A DNA stretch of 64,000 nucleotides from Rubritalea marina DSM 17716 (GTDB lineage: Bacteria; Verrucomicrobiota; Verrucomicrobiia; Verrucomicrobiales; Akkermansiaceae). Position 1 is the stretch's first letter; the number at the start of each line of letters is the position of its first letter. The translations under genes were made by a program, and so were the position numbers. Of the stretch, positions 18,159 to 32,427 are shown piece by piece. The notes under the pieces were generated by a model. The model was not told where the DNA came from, did no database searches, and saw only the letters and a list, made by a program, of their open reading frames with translations. The stretch is taken from positions 105,722-169,721 of the forward strand of contig NZ_KB899254.1 in the NCBI RefSeq assembly GCF_000378105.1. Direction: 5' to 3'.

Positions 18159-18689
18159 ATGATTAAGACGAGTATCTACGTAATTGTATTGTGTGCGGTG
18201 GGTGGCTATGTGCTGCAGCCATTGGTTCATCCCCTGATTGTAAAGAATCTAGGGATCACGGTGGATGAAGAAAAATTGCAGGCACTTGTCCAGCAATCCA
18301 AGGATCAGATTGCAGAAGCTAAAGAGAAGGTGCAATCGCAAGGTGATGCAGATAGCGCCGAGCCAGAGCAAGAAGCAGAGGTGGTTATGGCGGGAGACGA
18401 TTCTGAGGCAGAGGATGCTCCAGAGGAGCCAGTGCTAGACAATTCTGTGGTGGGTGTCATGCGCAGCACCTTGAAAGAAAACCCTACATCACGATTCAGT
18501 TATGATGATGTGCAGGAATGGCATGATGTGGGTGAAGTGCGTATCGAGGGGAAGATGTACCGCGAGGGTGCTATTGTGGTGGAAATGGAAACCATTCTCG
18601 GAAAACATCCGCACAGAGTGCAGGCTTTGATTGCTGGAGATACAGTGGTGCGTTGGATTTTGTTGAGCACCGATGAGAGTGTGCTGTAG
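18159..18689 (+). CDS. Hypothetical membrane-anchored protein
   Basis: A 176-residue protein that I do not recognise. An N-terminal hydrophobic helix (about residues 5-27) anchors it or serves as an uncleaved signal. A very acidic, Glu/Ala/Gln-rich linker follows (about 50-95), then a small globular domain with alternating strands (VRIEGKMYREGAIVVEMETIL, VQALIAGDTVVRWIL). It sits alone between divergent polA and the tRNA-Thr/tuf promoter region. Confidence 0.65.
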   Translation: MIKTSIYVIVLCAVGGYVLQPLVHPLIVKNLGITVDEEKLQALVQQSKDQIAEAKEKVQSQGDADSAEPEQEAEVVMAGDDSEAEDAPEEPVLDNSVVGVMRSTLKENPTSRFSYDDVQEWHDVGEVRIEGKMYREGAIVVEMETILGKHPHRVQALIAGDTVVRWILLSTDESVL

Positions 18690-18994
18690 AGGCTGACTTC
18701 TATGATGCGCTGAGTTGATTGGAGCTACTTGAGTAAGTAATAAGTGGCTTATTGACCTTGTGTGGCGAATGTTTCGCATAAATTGTGTGTGAATGACTTG
18801 CGTCTTGTTTGGTGTGCTAAGTGAGGGGGTCTCCAGTGAGTTACGCCTTTGTGTCTAACTGCATTCGGAGTGGGGTTTTGAAAAAAAAGCAATTCGCGAG
18901 CAAATTAATTTTGACAGTTGCTGTTTAATTGGTAATTTCCGCCCCGCCTCATTCTCTAAACAGACTTTGAGTGTGGCGAATAAACCAAATGGTT
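18690..18994 (+). promoter_or_regulatory. Spacer with probable promoter of the tRNA-Thr–tuf operon
   Basis: This 305-base stretch has no convincing gene. It contains a consensus -35 box TTGACA at 18911-18916 and, 16 bases on, TAATTT at 18933-18938 as a likely -10, placing transcription start roughly 45-50 bases before tRNA-Thr. An A-tract and AT-rich DNA just upstream (18880-18910) would suit an UP element. This matches what a highly expressed tRNA/tuf transcript needs. Confidence 0.55.
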
Positions 18995-19069
<75 letters not shown>

Positions 19070-19132
19070 TTAGTTTATTTCTCTTGCATCCAGCAAGAAC
19101 CCAAATCTAAAGCGCAAAAAACATCTAATATT

Positions 19133-20317
19133 ATGGCTAAAGAAGCATTCGAAAGAAACAAGCCACACGTGAACGTCGGTACTATTGGCCACGTTGACCA
19201 CGGCAAAACTACTCTCACCGCGGCTATCACCAACACACTTGCTGAAGCAGGTGGTGCTGAAGCTAAGGCTTACGACGAAATCGACGGTGCTCCAGAAGAG
19301 CGCGAGCGCGGTATCACGATCTCTACTGCTCACGTTGAGTACGAAACAGAAGGTCGTCACTACGCACACGTTGACTGTCCAGGTCACGCGGATTACGTGA
19401 AGAACATGATCACTGGTGCTGCTCAGATGGACGGCGCGATCCTCGTTTGTTCCGCTGCTGATGGCCCAATGCCACAGACTCGTGAGCACATCCTTCTTGC
19501 TCGTCAGGTAGGTGTTCCAGCAATCGTAGTTTTCCTTAACAAGGTTGACCAGGTTGATGATGATGAGCTTCTCGAGCTTGTTGAAATGGAAATCCGTGAG
19601 CTTCTTTCAGCTTACGAATTCCCAGGTGATGACATCCCAGTAGTGATGGGTTCAGCACTCAAGGCGCTCGAAGGTGATACAGATCACAGAGCAAACATCC
19701 ACAAGCTTATGGATGCAGTTGATTCCTACATTCCTGAGCCAGAGCGCCCAGTGGATCAGCCATTCCTCATGCCTGTTGAAGACGTGTTCTCCATCTCTGG
19801 ACGTGGTACAGTTCTTACAGGTCGTATCGAGCGTGGTATCATCAAGAAGATGGAAGAAGTTGAGATTGTTGGTATCAAAGACACAATCACAACAACCATC
19901 ACTGATATCGAAATGTTCCGTAAGCTTCTCGACGAAGGTCGTGCAGGTGAGAACGTAGGTCTCCTTGTTCGTGGTCTTAAGAAAGAAGACGTAGAGCGCG
20001 GTCAGGTTGTTGTTAAGCCTGGTTCCGTTACTCCACACGCTAAGTTCACTGGTGAAGTGTACGTGCTTTCCAAGGATGAAGGTGGTCGTCACACACCATT
20101 CTTCTCCAACTACCGCCCGCAGTTCTACTTCCGTACCACTGACGTGACCGGCGCTATCAAACTCCCTGAGGGTGTTGAGATGGTGATGCCTGGTGACAAC
20201 GTTCAAATGGAAGTTGAACTCATCACAAAGATCGCGATGGAGAAGCGTATGCGCTTCGCTATCCGTGAAGGTGGTCGTACAGTAGGTGCTGGCCGTGTGG
20301 CTGACATCCTCGACTAA
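19133..20317 (+). CDS. tuf: Elongation factor Tu
   Basis: Delivers aminoacyl-tRNA to the ribosome as a GTP complex. The start at 19133 gives [27 protein letters not shown], the canonical N-terminus, and 394 residues. G1 GHVDHGKT, G3 DCPGH and G4 NKVD are intact, as is the effector region [17 protein letters not shown]. Domain 3 has [24 protein letters not shown], and the C-terminus is [12 protein letters not shown]. Codons are strongly biased toward the set used by the neighbouring ribosomal genes, as expected for a very highly expressed protein. Confidence 0.98.
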   Translation: MAKEAFERNKPHVNVGTIGHVDHGKTTLTAAITNTLAEAGGAEAKAYDEIDGAPEERERGITISTAHVEYETEGRHYAHVDCPGHADYVKNMITGAAQMDGAILVCSAADGPMPQTREHILLARQVGVPAIVVFLNKVDQVDDDELLELVEMEIRELLSAYEFPGDDIPVVMGSALKALEGDTDHRANIHKLMDAVDSYIPEPERPVDQPFLMPVEDVFSISGRGTVLTGRIERGIIKKMEEVEIVGIKDTITTTITDIEMFRKLLDEGRAGENVGLLVRGLKKEDVERGQVVVKPGSVTPHAKFTGEVYVLSKDEGGRHTPFFSNYRPQFYFRTTDVTGAIKLPEGVEMVMPGDNVQMEVELITKIAMEKRMRFAIREGGRTVGAGRVADILD

Positions 20318-20359
20318 TTTTACGCGCTGGGTTTCAGGATATTCCTGAAAGCTGGATTT

Positions 20360-20398
20360 ATAAGGGTGCTCTCAAGCGAGCTTGAGAGCGCTCCTTAT
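20360..20398 (+). other. Strong hairpin between tuf and tRNA-Trp
   Basis: A perfect 10-bp stem (20368-20377 with 20380-20389) is extended by ATAAGG/CCTTAT after a small internal loop. There is no T tract, so it is more likely an RNA-processing or stabilising structure than a full terminator. Confidence 0.5.
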
Positions 20399-20425
20399 CC
20401 CGCGTAACGTAATTTCCAAGGTTCA

Positions 20426-20501
20426 AGGGGTGTAGCTCAATTGGTAGAGTAGCGGTCTCCAAAACCGTTGGTTCAGAGTTCGAGTCTCTGTGCCCCTGCC
20501 A
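20426..20501 (+). tRNA. tRNA-Trp (anticodon CCA)
   Basis: Acceptor AGGGGTG/TGCCCCT (with two G-T pairs), D arm GCTC...GAGT, anticodon stem GCGGT/ACCGT with loop CTCCAAA (anticodon CCA), T arm CAGAG/CTCTG, and an encoded 3' CCA. Position between tuf and secE is the same as in many PVC and other bacteria. Confidence 0.97.
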
Positions 20502-20528
20502 CCTTTTAAAATTACAATTTAATTCACT

Positions 20529-20756
20529 ATGTTTGATAAGATTAGAACATTTCTTGAGCAGGTTAAGTCCGAGCTCAGAAAAGCGACATGGCCATGGGAT
20601 TCTGATCCTAAGGCGAAAGGTCTAAAGAAGTATAAAGAGTTGGTTGATTCCACAGTGGTGGTCATCGTGGCAATTGTCCTTCTAGCGGGCTTTGTTGCTG
20701 TATCTGATCTTTTCTTATCCAAAGCGTTGGTCTTGCTCACAAGAGCGATGAGCTAA
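20529..20756 (+). CDS. secE: Preprotein translocase subunit SecE
   Basis: Essential clamp of the SecYEG channel. A 75-residue short form: an amphipathic N-terminal helix with the family motif VKSELRKATWP, then one transmembrane helix (VVVIVAIVLLAGFVAVSDLFL). Located immediately before nusG as in nearly all bacteria. Confidence 0.95.
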   Translation: MFDKIRTFLEQVKSELRKATWPWDSDPKAKGLKKYKELVDSTVVVIVAIVLLAGFVAVSDLFLSKALVLLTRAMS

Positions 20757-20764
20757 TGCTTGAC

Positions 20765-20796
20765 TTGCTTAGTTGGTCTTCCGCTAAGCAATTTTT
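20765..20796 (+). terminator. Terminator-like hairpin between secE and nusG
   Basis: An 8-bp stem TTGCTTAG/CTAAGCAA followed by five T. As secE and nusG normally share a transcript it may act as a partial attenuator. Confidence 0.55.
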
Positions 20797-20829
20797 CTCT
20801 CACAAATACAATATTTCTCATTTCACACG

Positions 20830-21402
20830 ATGCCTAAGATTCCACCAGCACGCAGCCAATGGTACGTAGTTCATGTCCTTTCTGGTCAGGAGCAACGCGT
20901 CCAAAGGCGTATTCTTCGCCAGATTGAGGCGGAAGAGATGGGTGACAAGATTTTTGAAGTCTTGATGCCGACTGAAGTGGTTTCTGAGGTTCGCAAAGGA
21001 AAGACTTCTGAGCGCAAGCGTAAATTCTATCCAGGTTATATTTTGATCAATATGTATCTCCTCACTGAGGATGAGCAATTGGTTGAAGATACATGGTACT
21101 TCATCAAGGAGATGGAAGGTGTGATTGGCTTCGCGGGGACTAAGGTTCGTCCGATTCCGATGCGTCAGAAGGAAGTGGATGCGATGCTTGCTCAGATTAA
21201 AGAGCGCGAAGAAAGTGTGCGTCCAGCAGTGGCATTCGAAGTTGGTGATACCGTTGTGGTGAATGACGGCCCATTCCAATCTCAGAATGGTGTGGTCGAA
21301 GAGATTGACGTTGAGCGTGGTAAGCTACGTGTTTCCGTTACTATCTTTGGTCGTTCAACTCCGGTTGAGCTCGAATTTTGGCAGGTTGAACAAGGCGAGT
21401 AA
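20830..21402 (+). CDS. nusG: Transcription termination/antitermination factor NusG
   Basis: Binds RNA polymerase and couples it to ribosomes or Rho. The 190-residue protein has the NGN domain (QWYVVHVLSGQEQRVQRRI ... FYPGYILINMYL) and, after a linker, the C-terminal KOW domain beginning FEVGDTVVVNDGPFQSQNGVVEEID. Typical length and position before rplK. Confidence 0.97.
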   Translation: MPKIPPARSQWYVVHVLSGQEQRVQRRILRQIEAEEMGDKIFEVLMPTEVVSEVRKGKTSERKRKFYPGYILINMYLLTEDEQLVEDTWYFIKEMEGVIGFAGTKVRPIPMRQKEVDAMLAQIKEREESVRPAVAFEVGDTVVVNDGPFQSQNGVVEEIDVERGKLRVSVTIFGRSTPVELEFWQVEQGE

Positions 21403-21477
21403 ACCTGTGTCGTGGATGTTACTATTCCACTCTCTAATATCGCAATTAACAATTAACAACTAACCCTATAGCAAATT

Positions 21478-21906
21478 ATGGCTAAGGAAATTAAACAAGT
21501 TCTCAAACTTCAGATCCAAGCGGGTCAAGCGAATCCATCACCACCAGTAGGTCCTGCACTCGGTCAGGCAGGTGTGAACATTATGGCATTCTGTAAGGAT
21601 TTCAACGCTGCTACTCAAAAGCAAGCTGGTGACCTCCTTCCAGTAGTGATCACCGTGTACAAGGATGCGTCATTCGACTTCATTACCAAGCAGCCACCAG
21701 CAGCAGTTCTTATTAAGAAGGCTGTAGGTATTGCTTCAGGTTCTGGTGAGCCAAACAAGAACAAGGTGGCTCACATGACCAAGGAACAACTCATGACAGT
21801 TGTTGAGCAGAAGATGCCTGACTTGAATGCAAATGATCCAGAAGCGGCAGCAAATATCATTGCTGGCACCGCTCAGCAGATGGGTATCACCGTTGAGGGG
21901 TACTAA
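21478..21906 (+). CDS. rplK: 50S ribosomal protein L11
   Basis: Forms the GTPase-associated centre stalk base with 23S rRNA. 142 residues. The N-terminal domain carries the proline-rich thiostrepton-binding helix ([31 protein letters not shown]) and the C-terminal rRNA-binding domain ends [17 protein letters not shown]. Standard in every respect. Confidence 0.98.
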   Translation: MAKEIKQVLKLQIQAGQANPSPPVGPALGQAGVNIMAFCKDFNAATQKQAGDLLPVVITVYKDASFDFITKQPPAAVLIKKAVGIASGSGEPNKNKVAHMTKEQLMTVVEQKMPDLNANDPEAAANIIAGTAQQMGITVEGY

Positions 21907-22081
21907 TCTGAGCCCCTGGCTTTGCCAGTGGTAAAAATAAATTTAGCACTAAGGTGCTTGACAAAGGGGGGTCTAAATGAGAGTCCCCTTTGTCCGCTCT
22001 GCACGCATGGTGTGTGTTGAGTAACAAAACCGCAGGAGTATCTGATGCATCGGGTACGATTGCACTGCAACTATAAATACA
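21907..22081 (+). other. Structured rplK–rplA spacer
   Basis: A 175-base spacer with no gene. It can form a small hairpin (CTGGC 21916-21920 with GCCAG 21924-21928) and a stronger 10-bp stem GACAAAGGGG/CCCCTTTGTC at about 21960-21994. No T tract follows either. It may hold a ribosomal-protein regulatory site such as an L1-binding leader, since L1 autoregulates its own mRNA in other bacteria; this is inference from position. Confidence 0.4.
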
Positions 22082-22783
22082 ATGGCTAAACGTAGTAAAC
22101 GTTACACACAGGCCGCAGCTTTGGTTGATGCAACCAAAGCATACGGGCTCGATTCTGCTGTAGAAGTGATTAAAAGCTTCCCAGCACCTAAGTTTGATTC
22201 AACTGTAACCCTTTCATTCGCACTTGGTGTGGATCCTCGTAAGAGCGACCAGATGGTGCGTGGTTCAGTAGCACTCCCACACGGTACAGGTAAGAATGTG
22301 CGCGTGGTTGTTTTTGCAACTGGAGACGCAGCTAAGGCTGCAGAAGCTGCTGGCGCAGACAAAGTGGGTATGGATGACCTTATCAAAGAAGTTCAAGGTG
22401 GTTTCACTGACTTTGACGTAGCGATCGCAACTCCAGACGCAATGGCTGAAGTTCGCAAGATTGCTCGTGTGCTTGGTCCACGTGGTCTCATGCCGAACCC
22501 TAAGACTGGCACCGTAACAGAAGACACCGCTGCAGCAATCGCTGAAGTCAAGGCTGGTCGTATCGATTACAAAATTGACAAGAGTGGCAACGTTTCTGCT
22601 GCTGTAGGTAAAGTGTCCTTCGATGCAGCAAAGCTCGTTGAGAATGCTCAGGCCTTTGTTGATAGCATCGTTAAGGCGAAGCCGGCATCTGCAAAAGGTA
22701 ACTACATCAAGTCCGCTACTGTAACTGCTTCCATGAATCCAGGTGTGAAGCTTGATTCAAGCGTCTACTCAGTAACTGCATAA
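22082..22783 (+). CDS. rplA: 50S ribosomal protein L1
   Basis: L1 stalk protein that moves deacylated tRNA out of the E site; also a translational repressor in many bacteria. 233 residues, usual length. Visible landmarks are MAKRSKRYTQAAALVD, FDSTVTLSFALGVDPRKSDQMVRGSVALPHGTGK, and LGPRGLMPNPKTGTV, the diagnostic L1 signature, followed by EVKAGRIDYKIDKSGNV. Confidence 0.98.
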   Translation: MAKRSKRYTQAAALVDATKAYGLDSAVEVIKSFPAPKFDSTVTLSFALGVDPRKSDQMVRGSVALPHGTGKNVRVVVFATGDAAKAAEAAGADKVGMDDLIKEVQGGFTDFDVAIATPDAMAEVRKIARVLGPRGLMPNPKTGTVTEDTAAAIAEVKAGRIDYKIDKSGNVSAAVGKVSFDAAKLVENAQAFVDSIVKAKPASAKGNYIKSATVTASMNPGVKLDSSVYSVTA

Positions 22784-22805
22784 TTTTACGAAAGGAACGA
22801 TCACT

Positions 22806-23330
22806 ATGAATCCTAATAAATCTTTCATCATCGACGAACTTTACGAGCGCGTAAACGCTTCTCCATTCGTCATCGTTGTGGACTACACTGGTACGACTGT
22901 GCCACAGTTCGCAGACCTTCGTTCTAAGCTTCGTGACTCAGGTGCTGAGTGCCACGTAGCCAAGAATACTTACATGCGTGCAGCAATGACCAAGGCTGGC
23001 CTTCCAGACATTGGTGCTGAACTCGTTGGTCAAACAGCGTTCATTACTGGCGACAGTGATGTGTGTGCTGCAGCAGGTGCTGTTAAGGCATTTGCTAAAG
23101 CTGCTGACAAGAAGGACGTGTTCAAGGCTGGTGTGCTCGACGGCGAGGCTCTCGACGTTGCTAAGCTCACGACTCTTGCGAGCCTTCCATCACGCGAAGT
23201 GCTCCTTGCACAGCTCCTCGGTGTCATCAACGAGCCTGGTACACAGATCGCTCGTGTGCTTAACGAAAAAGTTAAAGCAGACGGTGGCGAAGGTGCTTCC
23301 GCTCCAGCTGAAGAAGCAGCTGCTGAATAA
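22806..23330 (+). CDS. rplJ: 50S ribosomal protein L10
   Basis: Base of the L7/L12 stalk. 174 residues. The N-terminal domain includes the rRNA-binding segment FVIVVDYTGTTVPQFADLRSKLR and AKNTYMRAAM; the C-terminal helix (SREVLLAQLLGVINEPGTQIARVLNEKV) binds L12 dimers. An AAGGA ribosome-binding sequence precedes the start, and only 22 bases separate it from rplA. Confidence 0.97.
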   Translation: MNPNKSFIIDELYERVNASPFVIVVDYTGTTVPQFADLRSKLRDSGAECHVAKNTYMRAAMTKAGLPDIGAELVGQTAFITGDSDVCAAAGAVKAFAKAADKKDVFKAGVLDGEALDVAKLTTLASLPSREVLLAQLLGVINEPGTQIARVLNEKVKADGGEGASAPAEEAAAE

Positions 23331-23349
23331 TAAACAATCTGAACTGATA

Positions 23350-23450
23350 GCAGTGTGGGGTAACTTGCGCTGCTTGATAACCAACCTTGGTTCCTCGTCG
23401 GACCTCCGGTCTGGAGAACTGAAATGCCCCTGATGCTCAGGGCGCGACGA
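23350..23450 (+). ncRNA. Candidate structured RNA leader of rplL
   Basis: In the 146-base rplJ–rplL spacer the closing stem TCGTCG (23395-23400)/CGACGA (23445-23450) encloses two hairpins: CTCC (23404-23407)/GGAG (23413-23416), and CCCTGA (23428-23433)/TCAGGG (23437-23442). Together they form a compact three-way junction ending 26 bases before the rplL start. Upstream, GCAGTG/CGCTGC can form a further hairpin at 23350-23373. There is no T tract. A ribosomal-protein (L10/L12) autoregulatory site or a processing site that sets the L12:L10 ratio is plausible but unproven. Confidence 0.5.
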
Positions 23451-23476
23451 AACCTAACTATAGAAAACACAATATA

Positions 23477-23848
23477 ATGGCTGATCTAGAAAAAATCGCT
23501 GAAGAACTCGGCAAACTCACTGTAATCGAAGCTGCTGAGCTCGTTAAGAACCTCGAAGAAGCATGGGGCGTATCCGCTGCTGCTGCTGTAGCTGTTGCTG
23601 GCCCTGCTGCTGGTGGCGAAGCTGCTGAAGAGAAGACTGACTTCGACGTAGAACTCACTGAAGCTGGTGGCAACAAGATTGCTGTCATTAAGGCAGTACG
23701 TGGTGTTGCATCCGGTCTTGGTCTTGCAGAAGCTAAGAAGCTCGTTGAAAGCGCACCAGTTGTAATTGCTGAGGCTCTTGATAAAGACGCTGCAGATGCT
23801 GCTAAAGCTGCTCTCGAAGAAGCTGGCGCTAAGATTACACTCAAGTAA
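23477..23848 (+). CDS. rplL: 50S ribosomal protein L7/L12
   Basis: The multicopy stalk protein that recruits translation GTPases. 123 residues: an N-terminal dimerisation helix pair ([29 protein letters not shown]), an Ala/Gly/Val hinge, and the C-terminal factor-binding domain ([39 protein letters not shown]). Followed by a strong terminator. Confidence 0.98.
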   Translation: MADLEKIAEELGKLTVIEAAELVKNLEEAWGVSAAAAVAVAGPAAGGEAAEEKTDFDVELTEAGGNKIAVIKAVRGVASGLGLAEAKKLVESAPVVIAEALDKDAADAAKAALEEAGAKITLK

Positions 23849-23868
23849 TTTTTGAATAATCTTCTTGA

Positions 23869-23899
23869 GGTGACTCCGTTTTTACGGGGTCACCTTTTT
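23869..23899 (+). terminator. Intrinsic terminator or attenuator between rplL and rpoB
   Basis: GGTGAC-t-CCGT/ACGG-g-GTCACC stem with a TTTT loop, followed by five T. It would reduce transcription from the ribosomal genes into rpoB. Confidence 0.75.
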
Positions 23900-24083
23900 G
23901 CGCCTCATTGATCAGAGTTCAAGTTTCTGTTAGTTAATGCTCGAAATTTGAACTCTGGTGAATGAGACTCCATCAATGTAGTTGCTGGAATCTCACAAAC
24001 TGGAAACAGGATCCTAAACCAAGCTGCCCGAATCAGTAAAATGATATCGGGTTTAACCGCCTAAATAATACTCGTACTTAACC
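23900..24083 (+). promoter_or_regulatory. rpoB leader region with long hairpin
   Basis: Non-coding 184-base leader. CAGAGTTCAA (23913-23922) pairs perfectly with TTGAACTCTG (23948-23957), and the outer CTCATT (23904-23909) pairs with AATGAG (23961-23966) across a 3x3 internal loop. A second hairpin, CCCGA/TCGGG, lies at 24027-24051, about 30 bases before the start. Possible control of rpoBC expression; no promoter could be assigned with confidence. Confidence 0.45.
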
Positions 24084-27000
24084 ATGGCCGAAAGACGCTA
24101 CTTCGGAACAATTGATGAGGTGATTGAACCACCGAACCTCATCGAAGTTCAATCCAAGTCCTACGAGGACTTCCTTCAGAAAGATGTGCCTGCTACTCAG
24201 CGCATTGAGACTGGTCTTCAAGCAGTCCTCAAGGAAGTTTTCCCAATCAAGAGCTACGATGAGACCATCGAGCTAGACTTCAGTGCATATGACATTGAGG
24301 AGCCTAAAGCCACTGCGCTTGAGAGCCTTCAGACTGGAGAAAGCTTTAGTGCTGCTCTCTATGTTACCTTCAACTTGAAGGATGAGACTGGCACCAAAAA
24401 AGAGCGTGTGTACATGGGCGAATTGCCAATGATGACACGTCGAGGCACCTTCGTGATAAACGGTGCTGAGCGTGTGATCGTTTCACAGCTTCATCGTTCT
24501 CCGGGTATTTGCTTTGAGAAGTCTCTTCACCTTAATGGCAAAGAGCTCTTCAGCTTCCGTATTATTCCAGATCGCGGTTCTTGGCTTGAAACACAATTTG
24601 ACACCAACGATCTTCTTTACGTCTACCTCGACCGTCGTCGCCGTAGAAGAAAGTTCCTTGCCACCACATTCCTTCGTGCACTTGGTTACCCAAGCAATCG
24701 CGAAATTTGTGAGCAATTTTACGCCATCAAGAAGCTCAAGCTTGCTGAAGAGATGGATGAAGAAGAGCTTGCATCAATGGTGCCTTTTGAAGACGTCATG
24801 GATGGCGAAGTTGTCGTTGCAAAGTGTTACGAGCCACTCACTATCGGTGTGGTGCGTCAGCTCCTTCCACTTGGTCTTAAGAACCTGGACGTGATTGACT
24901 CACGCGAAGACGAAGTACTCATCAAGTCCCTAAAGAAAGACCCATCACACGATGAAGAGTCTGCACTCAAGGACATCTACAAGAAGCTTCGCCCAGGCGA
25001 TCCACCAACAGCCGCGAATGCTCGCGCACTTCTCAAGCGTCTCTTCTTTGATGACAAGAAGTATGACCTCACCCGTGTAGGCCGTTACAAGATCAACCAA
25101 AAGCTCGGCATCGAAGTCGAATCCTCGACCCGCACCATGGTGGGCGAAGATTTCCTCAATGCTACCAAGTACCTTCTCAAGCTGAAGAAGGGTGATGGTG
25201 TGCTGGATGATATTGATCACCTTGGCTCACGTCGTGTGCGTGCTGTAGGCGAACTTCTCGCTAACCAGTGCCGCGTAGGTCTTGCTCGTACCGAGCGTCT
25301 TGTGAAAGAGCGTATGACGCTCTTTGATGTGAACATCGAGGGTATGACCCCTCAGAAGCTAATTAACCCAAAGGCTCTCTCAGCGGTGGTTCGCGACTTC
25401 TTTGGTCGTTCCCAGCTTTCCCAGTTCATGGACCAGACGAACCCACTTGCAGAGCTTACGCACAAGCGTCGTCTCTCAGCACTTGGACCTGGTGGTTTGA
25501 ACCGTGACCGTGCAGGCTTCGAAGTGCGTGACGTTCACCCGTCGCACTACGGACGTATTTGCCCGATTGAAACTCCTGAAGGTCCAAACATTGGTTTGAT
25601 CAACTCGATGTGTACCTATGCGCGTATCAACGAGTTTGGTTTCATTGAGACACCATACCGCAAGGTGAAGAATGGTGTGGTTAGCAACGAGATTGAGTAC
25701 GTCACTGCTGACCAGGAAGAAAGCTTCCTCATTGCTCAGGCGAACAACCCGATCGACAAGGGTGGTAAGTTCCTCAACGAACGCGTGACTGCTCGTGAGA
25801 GTGGTGGCGAATTCATTGAGGTTGAGCCATTGACAGTTGATTATATGGATGTTTCGCCAAAGCAACTTGTTTCTGTTGCTGCTGGATTGATTCCATTCCT
25901 CGAGCACGATGATGCGAACCGCGCCTTGATGGGCTCAAACATGCAACGTCAGGGTGTGCCGCTTCTCATCTCCGAAGCTCCGTTCGTGGGTACAGGTCTT
26001 GAAGCAAAAGCTGCTCAGGATTCCCGCGCAGTGGTAGTGTCGGAATCAGAAGGTGTGGTGGCCGCATCCACTGGTGAAGTCATCATCGTCACAAAAGATG
26101 GTGAGCTCCCAGTTACTGACAACGAGTTTCTCTCAGACAACACCGCGGTGAAGACTGACTTCAGTAAGGGTGTGTTTGTCTACCCACTGCGTAAGTTCAT
26201 GCGTTCCAACGCAGGTACTTGCATGAACCAGAAGCCAGTAGTCCACCGTGGCGACAAGGTGAAGATTGGTTCTGTTCTCGCTGATGGTCCGAACACCCAA
26301 GGTGGTGAGCTCGCACTCGGCCGTAACGTTCTCGTGGCCTTCATGCCATGGAATGGATACAACTTCGAGGATGCTATTGTGATCTCCGAACGCGTGGTGA
26401 AGGAAGATGTGTACACATCCATCCACATCTCTGAGTACGAATGTGCTGCTCGTGATACCAAGCTCGGCCCTGAAGAAATCACTCGTGATATTCCAAACGT
26501 CGGTGAAGAGGCTCTCAAGAACCTCGACCACGACGGTATTGTACGCATTGGTGCAGAAGTGAAGCCTGGCGATATTCTCGTCGGTAAGATCACTCCGAAA
26601 TCCGAAACTGAGCTCGCTCCAGAAGAACGCCTCCTACGTGCGATCTTCGGTGAGAAAGCTGCAGACGTGAAGGATACTTCACTCCGCGTGCCATCAGGCA
26701 CCATCGGCATCGTTCAGGATATTCGCATCTCAACTCACGGACTCGCTCGCCGCAAAGGTGGTGACATGGATCCTGCTGAGATGAAGAAAAAGCTCAAGAA
26801 GATTGACGACGAGTACAAGAAGAAGAAAGACGCCCTCACGGACCAGCTCACTGAGCGTCTCTCCGACATCCTTCTCGGCGAAAAGATCCCACTCGATGTA
26901 GTGAATGCACAGTCAGGCGAAATCATCATCCCTGCGAACCGTAAGATCACCAAGACTCTCCTTCGTAAGCTTGCAGCGATCCACGATCACATCGAAATCG

Positions 27001-27977
27001 ATCCATCACCGATCCGTAACAAGATCCTCGAAATCATTTCTACCTTCGAAGGTCGTTTCTCTGAGCTCGATACCGATCGCGAACGCCGTCTTGACCAAAT
27101 GGAGTCAGGCGACGAAGTCGATCCAGGTGTGATCAAGGAAGTCAAAGTCTACGTCGCGAAGAAGCGCAAGCTCTCCGTGGGTGATAAGATGGCAGGTCGT
27201 CACGGTAACAAAGGTGTTGTCGCGACAATCGTACCTGAAGAAGATATGCCGTTCCTCGACGACGGAACTCCAGTGGACATTTGTTTGAACCCACTTGGTG
27301 TACCATCTCGAATGAACGTTGGTCAGGTTCTTGAAACCCACCTTGGTGTTGCAGCCAAGGCACTTGGATTCAATGTAGCCACACCGATTTTCGACGGTAT
27401 CCCTGAAGCAAAAGTTTGGGACTTCATGTCCGAAGCTAAGAAAGTTGATGGATTCACTTGGATTGGAGACGGCAAGGACGGCTCCACAGGTGGTAAGTCC
27501 ACTCTCTACGACGGTCGTACTGGCGAGGCATTCCACCAGCCAGTCGTGGTAGGTCAAATTTACATGCTGAAGCTCGGTCACCTTGTGGCTGACAAGATTC
27601 ACGCACGTGCAGTTGGTCCGTACTCACTTGTTACCCAGCAGCCGCTCGGTGGTAAGGCTCAGTACGGTGGTCAGCGATTTGGTGAGATGGAGGTGTGGGC
27701 TCTCGAAGCCTACGGCGCCGCCTACACCCTACAGGAGATGCTTACAGTCAAGTCCGATGACGTTCAGGGCCGTACGCGAATCTATGAGGCGATTGTCAAA
27801 GGTGACAACAACCTCGAAGCTGGTACTCCAGAATCGTTTAACGTTCTCATGAAAGAGATGCAATCACTCGGTCTAGATGTTCGCCCAGGTAAGGGCTACG
27901 TCAAGGATTCCGAATCAGCTGCCCCTGGTGCTGACTTAGGATCTGACGACTTCTCACTCGATGATCTTACTCTCTAA
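24084..27977 (+). CDS. rpoB: DNA-directed RNA polymerase beta subunit
   Basis: Catalytic subunit of RNA polymerase, 1297 residues. The rifampicin-resistance region (about residue 442 onward) reads [29 protein letters not shown], with wild-type residues at the common resistance positions. Other landmarks are [57 protein letters not shown] and the C-terminal [33 protein letters not shown] hairpin GGGCGGC/GCCGCCC sits in the spacer before rpoC (27992-28009) without a T tract, so rpoC is probably read through. Confidence 0.99.
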   Translation: MAERRYFGTIDEVIEPPNLIEVQSKSYEDFLQKDVPATQRIETGLQAVLKEVFPIKSYDETIELDFSAYDIEEPKATALESLQTGESFSAALYVTFNLKDETGTKKERVYMGELPMMTRRGTFVINGAERVIVSQLHRSPGICFEKSLHLNGKELFSFRIIPDRGSWLETQFDTNDLLYVYLDRRRRRRKFLATTFLRALGYPSNREICEQFYAIKKLKLAEEMDEEELASMVPFEDVMDGEVVVAKCYEPLTIGVVRQLLPLGLKNLDVIDSREDEVLIKSLKKDPSHDEESALKDIYKKLRPGDPPTAANARALLKRLFFDDKKYDLTRVGRYKINQKLGIEVESSTRTMVGEDFLNATKYLLKLKKGDGVLDDIDHLGSRRVRAVGELLANQCRVGLARTERLVKERMTLFDVNIEGMTPQKLINPKALSAVVRDFFGRSQLSQFMDQTNPLAELTHKRRLSALGPGGLNRDRAGFEVRDVHPSHYGRICPIETPEGPNIGLINSMCTYARINEFGFIETPYRKVKNGVVSNEIEYVTADQEESFLIAQANNPIDKGGKFLNERVTARESGGEFIEVEPLTVDYMDVSPKQLVSVAAGLIPFLEHDDANRALMGSNMQRQGVPLLISEAPFVGTGLEAKAAQDSRAVVVSESEGVVAASTGEVIIVTKDGELPVTDNEFLSDNTAVKTDFSKGVFVYPLRKFMRSNAGTCMNQKPVVHRGDKVKIGSVLADGPNTQGGELALGRNVLVAFMPWNGYNFEDAIVISERVVKEDVYTSIHISEYECAARDTKLGPEEITRDIPNVGEEALKNLDHDGIVRIGAEVKPGDILVGKITPKSETELAPEERLLRAIFGEKAADVKDTSLRVPSGTIGIVQDIRISTHGLARRKGGDMDPAEMKKKLKKIDDEYKKKKDALTDQLTERLSDILLGEKIPLDVVNAQSGEIIIPANRKITKTLLRKLAAIHDHIEIDPSPIRNKILEIISTFEGRFSELDTDRERRLDQMESGDEVDPGVIKEVKVYVAKKRKLSVGDKMAGRHGNKGVVATIVPEEDMPFLDDGTPVDICLNPLGVPSRMNVGQVLETHLGVAAKALGFNVATPIFDGIPEAKVWDFMSEAKKVDGFTWIGDGKDGSTGGKSTLYDGRTGEAFHQPVVVGQIYMLKLGHLVADKIHARAVGPYSLVTQQPLGGKAQYGGQRFGEMEVWALEAYGAAYTLQEMLTVKSDDVQGRTRIYEAIVKGDNNLEAGTPESFNVLMKEMQSLGLDVRPGKGYVKDSESAAPGADLGSDDFSLDDLTL

Positions 27978-28052
27978 TCAACACGAAAAGTGGGCGGCAA
28001 TCGCCGCCCCATATTCCCAATTACTAAAAACAAATAACAATTTACTAATAAA

Positions 28053-32195
<4,143 letters not shown>

Positions 32196-32234
32196 GCTGC
32201 GGTTCTCTAGCACATTCTAGCTAGCAACTATTTC

Positions 32235-32272
32235 AGCCCGTTTGAGCGCAATCGCTCAAACGGGCTTTTTTT
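32235..32272 (+). terminator. Strong terminator of the rpoBC operon
   Basis: A 14-bp perfect stem (32235-32248 with 32253-32266), CAAT loop, then seven T. Confidence 0.9.
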
Positions 32273-32427
32273 CGTCTGTGATGCAGGAGCATCTGGCAAA
32301 GTGCTTAGCATAGGTAAAGTACCTAGATGGTGGCTTACTATTGCCAAGCTCGCTTTTTAGCCACTAATTCAGAACTATGGTTAGACTTTTCTAGCCTTAA
32401 AACAAATTAGCTGTTATATGGGAGACT

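Noticed and set aside
19652..20206. Open frame of 184 codons opposite tuf.
   Set aside because: Same reason: antisense to EF-Tu with no family resemblance.
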